From: Bacillota bacterium
Lineage (GTDB): Bacteria; Bacillota; Clostridia; Christensenellales; UMGS416
Length of the DNA stretch: 27,175 nt
Assembly: GCA_023410875.1 (NCBI GenBank)
Contig: JAEYPH010000121.1
Coordinates: forward strand, 1-27,175
Reading direction: 5' to 3'
In this document: positions 1 to 6,851 of the stretch, in pieces
Layout: each line of letters begins with the position of its first letter
How positions within the stretch are numbered: position 1 is the first letter of the stretch
Notes under the pieces: generated by a model
The model's database searches: none
What the model was told of the DNA's origin: nothing
The model's input: the letters and a program-made list of their open reading frames with translations, nothing else
Made by a program: the position numbers and the translations under genes

Positions 1-87
1 CCGAAAAAGGAAAGGAAAACACCGCCGAAACATGTGCAATCTCGGATTCTCTGCGATGTCAGGCTCCTTTTCGGTACCGAGTAGGCC

Positions 88-312
88 CTAATACGATTTT
101 AGATAGGGATTTTTCAGCGATTCCCTAACATATTCATCGAAATCACCGCAGAACTCCGATCTGTGCTTTTCTATATGCGACAAGCGGTCTGCCCACATGA
201 TAATATCGCACTCGGTTCGGCTTATACCAAGAGTTTGCAGGAAGGCTTGATCAAGGTGCCCAATTGTGACGCATGAAGCGCCTTCTAGTAGTAGATTGAT
301 GGGATTGCTCAT
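88..312 (-). CDS. Small hypothetical protein, possibly a truncated PBECR-like nuclease fragment
   Basis: About 74 residues, function not recognised. The central stretch (an IIMWADRLSHIEKH segment followed by F..DFDEYV..SLKNP) faintly recalls the opening of phage-type PBECR nuclease domains, which usually run on past an NPDYIG-like motif. This one stops right after LKNPYLKSY, so it could be a truncated remnant; that resemblance is from memory and weak. A good sigma-A promoter lies directly upstream (344-371), which argues that the gene is expressed. The first in-frame ATG (324) touches the AGGAA ribosome site, so the ATG at 312 or the adjacent GTG at 315 is the likelier start. After the TAG stop the same frame stays open to the left edge of the window. 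Confidence 0.45.
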   Translation of the reverse strand: MSNPINLLLEGASCVTIGHLDQAFLQTLGISRTECDIIMWADRLSHIEKHRSEFCGDFDEYVRESLKNPYLKSY

Positions 313-343
313 CACGCCAGCCATTTCCTAAAAGATACGACAT

Positions 344-371
344 ATTATAACATATTAATTGCATTTATCAA
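344..371 (-). promoter_or_regulatory. Sigma-A promoter of the small ORF
   Basis: On the minus strand TTGATA (366-371) and a perfect TATAAT (344-349) are separated by 16 nt. Transcription would begin near 337, leaving a leader of about 25 nt with a TAGGAA ribosome site. Confidence 0.6.
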
Positions 372-543
372 TCACAAACGCAACTAGCTTCACACTTGCT
401 TCACTCAATTGCGAAGCTCTACCCATGACCCCTCCGCTGTGGACACACTGTTGGAGTGACTCTTTCGTTTTAGGATTGTTTTTGCCTGCGCTGTGATATA
501 CATTTTAGATATAAGCTCAGTGCATGGGAAGGATCGAACAGCC

Positions 544-1530
544 ATGACCAACCGCGAAAACGCCCTGCAGATCATACGCTTCGGCAAGCCCGAGCGGGTC
601 GTCGCTGGGTGGCCGGATTATGGGCTCAGCTATCTGGGCTGCAACCATGAGGGGTATGACGGCGGCGGCGACGATATGCCTGTGGGTTCCATATGGCAGG
701 ACATCTGGCAGACAGAATGGCACAAGGAATATGAGGGCGTCATGGGCTTCCCCAAGGGCAATCCCTTGGCCGATGTGGGCAGCCTGAAAAGCTATATGTG
801 GCCAGACCCCAACGATGAGCGCATCTGCGGGCAGATATACGAAAAAGCCAAGGGCTTCCCTGGCGGCGAGGTATTCCTGAGTGGCTCTAATCGGGACACG
901 CTGTGGGAAAAGGCTTATATGCTGGTCGGAATGGAACAGATGATGATCTATTTCCACACCGAGCCGGAATACGCCCGGGAGATTTTGCATCGGATTATGG
1001 ATTTCCAACTGGGCATCGCCGCCCACTACATTTCGCTGGGCATCGAGATCGCCCATCTGGGTGACGACCTGGGGACCCAGCACAGCCTGATCTTAAGCCC
1101 CGCCATCATCCGTGATTTTCTCGTGCCGGAATACCAAAGGCTGTTCGCGTTCTACAAGAAGCACAATGTTTTGATCAACTTCCATTCCTGCGGTCACATA
1201 GAGCCGATCCTGGAAGTGTTCATGGGTCTTGGCGTGGATATGCTCAACCCGATCCAGGCCACGGCGAATAACCTTGCCGCTGTCCGTAGCAGAACCCAGG
1301 GCCGCATGGCGTTGGTCGGCGGCATCAGCACCAAGACGCTGCTGGAAGGCCCCGCCGCCACGATACGGGAAGAAGTCCGCAATGCCATCTGCACATTGGG
1401 GCAGAATGGCGGCTATTTCTGCGCGCCGGATCAGGGCATGCCGTTCCCGCCATCCCATTATCAGGCGTATCTGGACGCGCTGGAGGAGTTCGGTACATAC
1501 CCTTTGCCTTGCATATCGCCGATGATATAG
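544..1530 (+). CDS. Uroporphyrinogen decarboxylase (URO-D) family protein, MtaA/methyltransferase-like
   Basis: 328-residue TIM-barrel protein of the URO-D superfamily (PF01208), which holds HemE and the corrinoid-dependent methyltransferases MtaA, MtbA and CmuA. It keeps an HxCG motif at His214/Cys216 and a distal Cys293 in a GYFCAPDQG segment. This spacing fits the His-x-Cys...Cys zinc site that MtaA-type enzymes use to activate a thiol or other methyl acceptor. The N terminus lacks the RQAGR signature of true HemE, so heme synthesis is unlikely. The ATG at 544 was chosen because GGAAGGAT lies about 10 nt upstream; an in-frame GTG at 493 has no such site. The following HD gene begins 89 nt downstream. 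The substrate is unknown, and no corrinoid protein gene is adjacent. Confidence 0.85.
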   Translation: MTNRENALQIIRFGKPERVVAGWPDYGLSYLGCNHEGYDGGGDDMPVGSIWQDIWQTEWHKEYEGVMGFPKGNPLADVGSLKSYMWPDPNDERICGQIYEKAKGFPGGEVFLSGSNRDTLWEKAYMLVGMEQMMIYFHTEPEYAREILHRIMDFQLGIAAHYISLGIEIAHLGDDLGTQHSLILSPAIIRDFLVPEYQRLFAFYKKHNVLINFHSCGHIEPILEVFMGLGVDMLNPIQATANNLAAVRSRTQGRMALVGGISTKTLLEGPAATIREEVRNAICTLGQNGGYFCAPDQGMPFPPSHYQAYLDALEEFGTYPLPCISPMI

Positions 1531-1588
1531 TGCACGACTACTGCATTTCACCCGGGCAGCATAACCAGCCTCTGCCGCGCCAATATTA

Positions 1589-1610
1589 CCGGTGCATCCT
1601 TTTGCACCGG
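1589..1610 (+). promoter_or_regulatory. Stem-loop overlapping the ribosome site of the HD gene
   Basis: CCGGTGCA (1589-1596) pairs perfectly with TGCACCGG (1603-1610) around a 6-nt loop. The closing GG forms part of the CCGGAG ribosome site (GGAG 1609-1612) for the ATG at 1620. No T-run follows, so it is not a standard terminator. It could limit translation of the HD gene or end the upstream UroD transcript. Confidence 0.4.
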
Positions 1611-1619
1611 AGTCTTGCC

Positions 1620-2249
1620 ATGCCCCCGATCCCCAAGCTGACCCCCCAACGCACCCTTTTCCATGAGCTGGACCGCCGCCTCCTGCACGACGCCGCGCCG
1701 TCGGCCTTTCTGAGCAGTATAAAAGGGAAGCCGGAGTTTCGCCTACCCCCCTTCGATATGCTGTATCGTCTGCAGGAAGCCCGCCAGTCACCGCAGCACC
1801 ACCCCGAGGGCAGCGCGTGGAACCACACGTTGATGGTCGTGGACGAGGCGGCCAAGGTCAAGGGCCAAAGCCGCGATGCCAGGGTGTTCATGTGGGCGGC
1901 GCTGCTGCACGATATCGGCAAGCCGCCCACGACTCAAATGAAGAAGGGCCGGATCACGTCCTATGACCATGACAAGGTCGGCGAGCCGATGGCCCGGCAG
2001 TTTCTGGGCGCGTTTACCGGCGATGCGGCGTTCGTCGAGCGGGTGTGCGCGCTGATCCGCTACCATATGCACATTCTATACGTGGACAAAGGCCTGCCCT
2101 TCGCCGACGTCCGGGGCATGAAGAAACGCACGGACGTTGAGGAAGTGGCCTTGCTGGGCCTGTGCGACCGCCTGGGCCGTCTGGGGGCCGACCACGCGGA
2201 GGAGGAGGCCAACATAAGGCTGTTCCTGCAGAAGGTGAAGGATCCTTGA
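1620..2249 (+). CDS. HD domain protein (HDIG-type metal-dependent phosphohydrolase)
   Basis: 209 residues, cytoplasmic. The HD signature is complete: His69 (WNHTLMVVDEA), His97-Asp98 in LLHDIGKP, His117 in YDHDKVG, His149 region (LIRYHM) and Asp183 in LCDRLGR. The arrangement resembles the HD domain attached to CCA-adding enzymes and poly(A) polymerases, but no nucleotidyltransferase domain is present, so it is a stand-alone phosphohydrolase; the likely substrates (2',3'-cyclic phosphates or nucleotides) are inferred from the family. The ATG at 1620 has CCGGAG 8 nt upstream; the open frame extends further back but without a ribosome site and overlapping the UroD gene. A strong hairpin sits at the start codon side and a bidirectional terminator at 2322-2352 closes the gene. 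Confidence 0.8.
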   Translation: MPPIPKLTPQRTLFHELDRRLLHDAAPSAFLSSIKGKPEFRLPPFDMLYRLQEARQSPQHHPEGSAWNHTLMVVDEAAKVKGQSRDARVFMWAALLHDIGKPPTTQMKKGRITSYDHDKVGEPMARQFLGAFTGDAAFVERVCALIRYHMHILYVDKGLPFADVRGMKKRTDVEEVALLGLCDRLGRLGADHAEEEANIRLFLQKVKDP

Positions 2250-2321
2250 ACCGCGCAACACCCGGCAGGCCGTGGGGCTTGTACCAACCGCCGATGAGGC
2301 GGCCCGTGGGAGACGATATCA

Positions 2322-2352
2322 AAAGGGCCTCGGTATTTCGCCGAGGCCCTTT
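2322..2352. terminator. Bidirectional Rho-independent terminator
   Basis: AAAGGGCCTCGG (2322-2333) pairs perfectly with CCGAGGCCCTTT (2341-2352) over a 7-nt loop. It lies between the convergent ends of the HD gene (+) and the telA-like gene (-). The minus-strand read ends in a short T-tract (TTTTGAT). Confidence 0.8.
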
Positions 2353-2376
2353 GCTACTGCTGTTTCGGTCCGCGCC

Positions 2377-3513
2377 TTAATTCACCGCGCTCCCCCGCTC
2401 CAGCTTCTGTATCTGCTCCTCGCCCTCCTGGGCCATCTCGCGGAAGGTCTGTATGGTCTGGCGCATCACCGGCAGCGCCTGCTGCTTATAGGTGCTGATG
2501 GCCTCCAGCGAATCCATCAGGTCCGCGTAGGACTGCTTGAGCGTCTCCACCGATACGCCGGTCTGCATGGACTCGGTCTGGATCTGCGCGCCCTGTTCCT
2601 TGAGCATCTTGGACGTGGCGGTGATGATGTTGTTGGTCGTCTCGTTGAGCGCCTGTATCTTGCGCAGCACGATGCGCTGGTTGTAAAGGGCGCTGGCTAC
2701 CATCACGGCGGTGCGCAGCGCCGCGATCGTCACGCTCTTGGCCCGGTCCACGCCGCGGATCAGCTCCTTGTTGTTGCGGCGGATGATCTCCATGGCGATC
2801 ACGCCCTGGTGGTTCACGACGATCATCTGCTGCATGTCCATCACCCTCTGGCGCAAAGGGAAGAGGATCTCCTCCTGGATGAACTTGATCTTCTCGGGGT
2901 CAGCGCCAGCCGCCTGGGCCTTCTCCAGTTGTTCGCTGATGCAGCCGTCCATCAGCGCGCCCAGCTCGATCTCCTTGTTGATGCGCTTGGAGAGCTCCCG
3001 CAGCGCGGCCTCCTCCAGCTCCAGCGTCGTGTTGTCGTTCACCAGCACCGCGCGGCCCTTGTCCAGCGATACCACGATGTCGGCGATGACGTTCTCAGCC
3101 TTCTCGTACTTCTGGAAGTAGGCGCGGATGGGGTTGAACAGCGCGCCCAGCACGCCGGTCTTGGCGAAGTCCACGAGGCTGGGGTCCAGGTCCTTGATCT
3201 CCCGGTGCAGGTCCAGCAGGCTTTTGGATACCTGGCCGCCGTCGCCGCCGGCTTGGGAGAGCTTGCCCACCGTCACAGCCAGCAGCCCGTTCTTCTGGGA
3301 GGACTGCCGCATGGACTCCTGGCCGAAGGCCTCGATACTGCCCACGACATTCTTCTTGTCCGCCAGGGAATCCAAGTCCAGCTCCATGAGCGCCTGGGCG
3401 TTCTTTTGAGCCTGCTCCTGCAGCTCGCTCATCTGCTCGGGGGGTGTGGCTAGCTCCAGCGCCACTTCCTTCTTGATTTCCTCGGGGCTTGCAACTTGCA
3501 TGGAAAAATCCAT
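2377..3513 (-). CDS. telA: TelA/KlaA-family toxic anion resistance protein
   Basis: 378-residue soluble, largely helical protein of the TelA family (PF05816), linked in other bacteria to tellurite, cell-envelope and toxic-anion resistance, with no proven enzymatic mechanism. Recognisable family segments include the NPIRAYFQKYEKAE stretch, the coiled-coil LGALMDGCISEQLEKAQ region, the basic LRQRVMDMQQMIVVNHQG segment and the NNKELIRGVDRAKSVTIAALRTAV block; the length is usual. The ATG has AGGAGG 8 nt upstream. It is the last gene of a minus-strand set after the xpaC-like and SBP-VWA genes; xpaC-telA pairing is common in Firmicutes and supports the call. The gap from the VWA gene (400 nt) is filled with hairpin repeats, so telA may be expressed at a different level. 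The actual toxicant is unknown. Confidence 0.9.
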   Translation of the reverse strand: MDFSMQVASPEEIKKEVALELATPPEQMSELQEQAQKNAQALMELDLDSLADKKNVVGSIEAFGQESMRQSSQKNGLLAVTVGKLSQAGGDGGQVSKSLLDLHREIKDLDPSLVDFAKTGVLGALFNPIRAYFQKYEKAENVIADIVVSLDKGRAVLVNDNTTLELEEAALRELSKRINKEIELGALMDGCISEQLEKAQAAGADPEKIKFIQEEILFPLRQRVMDMQQMIVVNHQGVIAMEIIRRNNKELIRGVDRAKSVTIAALRTAVMVASALYNQRIVLRKIQALNETTNNIITATSKMLKEQGAQIQTESMQTGVSVETLKQSYADLMDSLEAISTYKQQALPVMRQTIQTFREMAQEGEEQIQKLERGSAVN

Positions 3514-3566
3514 AGTTTATATCCTCCTGTCTGAGCCTTTGGGTCTGATGCATTGTTTGGGAGGAG

Positions 3567-3634
3567 AAGGGATTTCGCGCCTACGGGCACGACCAAAGGG
3601 CTTTTCGGTCGCCCTTTGGAAACCTTCGACCCCC
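3567..3634. repeat. Interspersed palindromic repeat, copy A
   Basis: About 68 nt that match 13908-13975 nearly base for base (one indel and a handful of substitutions). The core is CCAAAGGGC (3593-3601) and GCCCTTTGG (3611-3619), a perfect 9-bp stem with a 9-nt loop. The stem is identical in both copies while the loop differs slightly, as expected for a structured REP- or MITE-like element. Confidence 0.75.
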
Positions 3635-3691
3635 ATCTAGAATGGTAGAGCAAGGGTTCCGGCCAGCCCTCGCCGCATTGGTACGATGCGA

Positions 3692-3742
3692 GCAAGGCTT
3701 TGCGTGGGTGTGGCTTCGCCACACCTTTAAGCAAAGCCTTGC
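3692..3742. repeat. Nested long hairpin
   Basis: The outer arms GCAAGGCTTTGC (3692-3703) and GCAAAGCCTTGC (3731-3742) are perfectly complementary over 12 bp. Inside them GGTGTGGC (3707-3714) and GCCACACC (3718-3725) form an 8-bp stem with a 3-nt loop. No T-tract follows on either strand. Confidence 0.7.
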
Positions 3743-3876
3743 GCCTACAGGCGCTGCGCAATCTGATCATTCTTCCCCTCACCCCGTGAGGCCCTGGCGC
3801 AGGATGCGCTTTAGCCAAGCGTCGCCTCGTGCGGCCTGCCGCACTCGCCGACCGGATGTCGGCGAGGCGATGCGCA

Positions 3877-3912
3877 GGGGAGAGGGGTCGGGGAGAGGGG
3901 TCGGGGAGAGGG
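3877..3912. repeat. 13-nt tandem repeat next to the VWA stop codon
   Basis: The unit AGAGGGGTCGGGG occurs twice in full (3881-3893, 3894-3906) and once in part (3907-3912), ending 1 nt from the stop codon of the VWA gene. The G-rich strand is the plus strand. Confidence 0.75.
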
Positions 3913-3913
3913 T

Positions 3914-5602
3914 CTACATCTCCGCGTTAAACAAACTCACAATCTTATACACGACGTCGTCGGTGTCGGCGTTGATGCTGGCGGCCTCGTTGATGCGGGA
4001 GATTGCGGCCAGCGCTTCGAGGTTGGCGTTGTATCCGATCGTGTAGATGGGCACCTTGAGCCCTTCGATCATCTTCTGGGTGTCCCGCAGCGTATAGCCG
4101 GCGTTGGCTTCGCCATCGCTGAGCACAAAGAGCATGAGCTTGGCGTTGGGGTTGTCCGCCTTGGCATCCTGCAGCATCTTCTCCGCCACAACGATGGCAT
4201 CGAACATCGCCGTGCCGCCGCCGGCGCTCATGTTTTTCACGGCGCCGGTGAACAGCGACCGCTGGTTGATGTCGAACTTGCCGATGGGCAGCGCGATGTT
4301 TACGTCGTCGGAGAAGGTTACAAGACCCACGGAAGCCTCCGCCCCAATGTAGTTGGCGCCGCTCAGCAACGATTTTTTCAGGTTGTTCATGGGCTCGCCG
4401 TCCATGCTGCCCGAGGTGTCGGCCACAAACACGGCGATGATGTCGCGGTTGCTGTCCTTCTTTTCCTTCCACAGCTTCTGCGATTGGGCCAGCTGGGCGC
4501 CGTTCACCTGAGTCAGCTCCATCTTGTAATCGTCGTGGCGGTTGAAGCCGCAGTCGGTGGCCGCCTTCTGGGCGTCGGCGGTCTTGCAGAAGTCGATGAA
4601 CTTCCGGAGGATTTCCTTCTTCTGGGCCGTGAGCTCGCCGATCTCATACACCGGGCTGTCGTGGCGCACGCCGTAGGGTGTGAACACGTAGTTGCCCACC
4701 AGGTCCGGCGAGTTGGCGAACTGCTGGGCCTCGAACACGAAGCCGTCCAGCACGCCGGATTTCACCGAGTCCTTCATCTGCAGCGTCGTGTAGGCCACGA
4801 AGGGCACATTGGCCTGGAATTTCATGAATTCAGCAGCGGCAGCATCGCCTAGGGGGTTGGCGGCGTCATAGGTGTACAGCAGCGACATCAGAAAGTTGGC
4901 GCCGGTGGAACTGGCGAAGGGGTTCGTGTAGCCCATGGTCAGCTCCCCGGCGGCGGTGGCCTGGGCTACGCTCTTTACGCTGACCGAGCCGTACTTGGCG
5001 ATAATCTCGTCCTGCTTGGCCTTGGAGAGCGCAATGCCGGCTACGTTGCCCGTGAGCCGTTGCTCCGCCAGCGTCACCGGCACGCCCTTGGCCTTCAGGT
5101 CGTCGCCCCACAGCTCGTTGGAGGGTGAAAAGGCGTCGGGCAGGTATTTGCCCGAGGAGATGTAATCGCACCCCAGGCCCGAGGCGATGCCGCGGATGGA
5201 CACCGATACCGCCTTGCCGCCCACGGTGGCGCCGGAGCTGTTGAAGCGGTTGGCCATGTCCACGAGCCACCCGTCCTTGCCGGTTCCGGCCTTTTCCGTG
5301 GAGGAGAAGATCTCCACATAGTCCGCCGTGTTCGCGGTCACCTGCTCGGGGTATTTGGAGATGTCCGGCAGCGTGTCCTTCATGTCCGCCGGCGCCAGGT
5401 CCACGGGCTCCTTGATGGGCGGCAGCGTGCTCACCTGCACGCCCCGGTGCAAGCGGCCCATGGCTTCCACGGCCTGCTCCTGGGTGATCTGGCTGCGGTT
5501 TTTGCCCACGTTCTGCGTAAGGCTGATGATGGCAAACGCGCCGCCGAACACGACCAGCGCCAGCGCGGCAATCAGCAGAAAAGACCTTGTTTTCTTGTCC
5601 AT
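3914..5602 (-). CDS. Membrane-anchored substrate-binding/VWA fusion protein
   Basis: 562 residues. A single N-terminal membrane segment (about 7-28) puts the rest outside the cell. Residues of about 85-365 resemble a periplasmic solute-binding fold (VEIFSSTEKAG near the start, later GYTNPFASSTGANFL, and a C-terminal FIDFCKTADAQKAA helix). Residues 388-556 form a von Willebrand A domain with a complete MIDAS metal site: DTSGS at 395-399, GGGT at 461-464, SDGEAN at 496-501. VWA domains bind a partner through a divalent metal, so the protein probably senses or displays a ligand and docks to another protein. Its ATG has AGGAAAGGAAG upstream. It lies between xpaC-like and telA genes on the same strand. 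The ligand is unknown. Confidence 0.85.
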   Translation of the reverse strand: MDKKTRSFLLIAALALVVFGGAFAIISLTQNVGKNRSQITQEQAVEAMGRLHRGVQVSTLPPIKEPVDLAPADMKDTLPDISKYPEQVTANTADYVEIFSSTEKAGTGKDGWLVDMANRFNSSGATVGGKAVSVSIRGIASGLGCDYISSGKYLPDAFSPSNELWGDDLKAKGVPVTLAEQRLTGNVAGIALSKAKQDEIIAKYGSVSVKSVAQATAAGELTMGYTNPFASSTGANFLMSLLYTYDAANPLGDAAAAEFMKFQANVPFVAYTTLQMKDSVKSGVLDGFVFEAQQFANSPDLVGNYVFTPYGVRHDSPVYEIGELTAQKKEILRKFIDFCKTADAQKAATDCGFNRHDDYKMELTQVNGAQLAQSQKLWKEKKDSNRDIIAVFVADTSGSMDGEPMNNLKKSLLSGANYIGAEASVGLVTFSDDVNIALPIGKFDINQRSLFTGAVKNMSAGGGTAMFDAIVVAEKMLQDAKADNPNAKLMLFVLSDGEANAGYTLRDTQKMIEGLKVPIYTIGYNANLEALAAISRINEAASINADTDDVVYKIVSLFNAEM

Positions 5603-5622
5603 GGCGGCTTCCTTTCCTCATT

Positions 5623-5649
5623 CGGGTTTGCTGTTATCCAGCAAACCCG
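5623..5649. repeat. 11-bp stem-loop upstream of the VWA gene
   Basis: CGGGTTTGCTG (5623-5633) and CAGCAAACCCG (5639-5649) pair perfectly around a 5-nt loop, within the transcript between the xpaC-like and VWA genes and about 20 nt before the VWA start codon. No T-tract follows on the minus strand. Confidence 0.65.
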
Positions 5650-5651
5650 TG

Positions 5652-5719
5652 TCGAAATGGGATTCTACCATCTAAATCACCGGACCTTCGGTGATTTAGA
5701 TGATGGATGAACATTTCGA
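5652..5719. repeat. 68-nt palindromic element
   Basis: Outer arms TCGAAATG (5652-5659) and CATTTCGA (5712-5719) enclose a perfect 14-bp inner stem, CATCTAAATCACCG (5669-5682) with CGGTGATTTAGATG (5689-5702), loop GACCTT. It is AT-richer than its surroundings and resembles a small mobile palindromic element. Confidence 0.65.
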
Positions 5720-5865
5720 GGGTCTGCGGCGGTCTATACTGTAAGTTATGTGCAAGGATTTTGACAGAATTTGGAAGAACCTTGCACAAAGATCAAGCAT
5801 TTGCCATGAGAAGTCGAGGGAATCTGCGGACTAACTCTGACTTCCGTGATCATACAGCAGACCCA

Positions 5866-6618
5866 CTATCGGTACCATTTGGTGTCGGCGATCAGGCTGT
5901 CCAGCTCCTTCATGGCCGACATCCGCTCCAGCTCGCCCACATCGATGCTGTTAAACTTGGAGATCTCCAACAGCAGCCGGTCCAGCCGCAGCAGAATCTC
6001 GTCGTTGTCCTCTACGGCCTGGTCCACAAAGTCGATGTACTGCTTGTAGATGTCCATCTTCTGGGCGGCTATGGCGGGCTTCAGGCGGGATTTGCCCCGG
6101 GCCAGCGCGGTGTATTCCTCCTCGTCGAAGGCGTAGATGCGGTTGAGCACGCTGCGCACGTTCAGGCACAGCACGCCCTCGGCGCTGTTCACCGTGGTCT
6201 GGAACTTCTGATAGCTCATCTCGGTGTCGGAGAACTTCTGCAGCAGGATGTCTCGGATGAGCTCCTGCTTTTTGCCCATCTGCTCCACCTGGGCCTGCAT
6301 CTCCTCGATCTTGGCGGCGAAGGTGCCGGCGCGCCCCATGCGTTCCAGCGCCTCTCCGCAGGATTCCAGCCCCGTGATCTTGTCCACGGTGTCCTTGGGG
6401 TCCGGCCGCTTGACCGGCGCGTTCAGGATGCGCAGGTTGCCATAGAAGAAAACCACGACGCTCATGATGAGCACGGTCCAGCCCGCAGCGGCCTCCAGAG
6501 CGCCCCCGCCCAGCAGGCGCACCTTGAAAAACAGGTTGGAAAACACGACCACGTTGACGGCCAGCAGCGCGGCGTTGCACGCGATCAGTTTTGGCAGCGT
6601 ACCCTTGTTAAAGCCCAT
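5866..6618 (-). CDS. XpaC-like membrane protein (5-bromo-4-chloroindolyl phosphate hydrolysis family)
   Basis: 250 residues. Two N-terminal membrane segments (roughly residues 9-32 and 45-67) are followed by a long helical cytoplasmic part with coiled-coil character (KIEEMQAQVEQMGKKQELI) and a C-terminal DIYKQYIDFVDQAVEDNDEI segment typical of XpaC-type proteins found next to telA. The biochemical role of this family is not settled despite its name. The ATG at 6618 has AAGAGG 6 nt upstream; the frame extends 23 codons further, but those codons overlap the promoter (-10 at 6668-6673) and were left out. It is the first gene of the xpaC-like/VWA/telA set. Confidence 0.7.
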   Translation of the reverse strand: MGFNKGTLPKLIACNAALLAVNVVVFSNLFFKVRLLGGGALEAAAGWTVLIMSVVVFFYGNLRILNAPVKRPDPKDTVDKITGLESCGEALERMGRAGTFAAKIEEMQAQVEQMGKKQELIRDILLQKFSDTEMSYQKFQTTVNSAEGVLCLNVRSVLNRIYAFDEEEYTALARGKSRLKPAIAAQKMDIYKQYIDFVDQAVEDNDEILLRLDRLLLEISKFNSIDVGELERMSAMKELDSLIADTKWYR

Positions 6619-6667
6619 TGCGCCTCTTTTCCCCGCCACCCGTTCCAGGTTGATTTTGACAATTATC

Positions 6668-6696
6668 ATTATAGCATGCATACCCACGGGCGTCTA
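6668..6696 (-). promoter_or_regulatory. Promoter of the xpaC-VWA-telA set
   Basis: Minus-strand TAGACG (6691-6696), a 17-nt spacer and TATAAT (6668-6673) preceded by TGC, an extended -10. The start of transcription would be near 6661. Confidence 0.6.
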
Positions 6697-6794
6697 AAAA
6701 AATGTGCGTAAACCCCGGAATCCCTGCTATAAACAGCGGTGGAGGGGCGGAAGTGACAGGGGGAGTGGAGACGCTCTGCAAGGATCTTTTGTAG

Positions 6795-6815
6795 GGCAAG
6801 GGCTCTGCCCTTGCC
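6795..6815. repeat. Short perfect stem-loop after the GGDEF gene
   Basis: GGCAAGGGC (6795-6803) and GCCCTTGCC (6807-6815) form a 9-bp stem with a 3-nt loop, 37 nt beyond the stop of the GGDEF gene. No T-run follows on the minus strand, so it is at best a weak terminator and may be another dispersed repeat. Confidence 0.5.
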
Positions 6816-6851
6816 GCACACTGCAGCAACCCAGCGAGGAAGACAAAGCCT

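Larger units (their letters stand above)
3514..3913. other. 400-nt non-coding gap made of stem-loops and repeats
   Basis: No believable gene is present. From low to high coordinate it holds the telA ribosome site, a copy of an interspersed palindromic element (3567-3634), a nested hairpin (3692-3742), a short GCGCCT/AGGCGC hairpin (3741-3754), CCTCA/TGAGG and CGCCGAC/GTCGGCG hairpins (to about 3865), and a 13-nt tandem repeat (3877-3912) that abuts the VWA stop codon. Confidence 0.7.

Noticed and set aside
544..1530. Calling the two UroD-family proteins HemE (uroporphyrinogen decarboxylase proper).
   Set aside because: Neither has the N-terminal RQAGR signature, one has a methyltransferase-type HxC...C set, and no other heme genes are present.
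2272..3453. 393-residue open frame opposite the telA-like gene, and similar long antisense frames opposite the FAD oxidoreductase (12590-13879), the permeases (20046-21578), the 4Fe-4S genes (16328-17536) and the PLP enzyme (23429-24436).
   Set aside because: They have no ribosome sites, are rich in His, Ala, Arg, Gly or Leu without domain patterns, and lie opposite genes with clear family signatures. High GC at third codon positions produces such open antisense frames.
5623..5719. Treating the long stem-loops within the xpaC-VWA-telA operon as Rho-independent terminators.
   Set aside because: No T-tract follows the stems on the minus strand, and the genes on both sides appear to form one functional set.
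5720..5864. GGGTCTGC/GCAGACCC (5720-5727 with 5857-5864) and TGTGCAAGG/CCTTGCACA (5749-5757 with 5780-5788) as the ends of a mobile element.
   Set aside because: The outer arms are short, the flanks do not match, no coding capacity lies between them, and no second copy is in the window.
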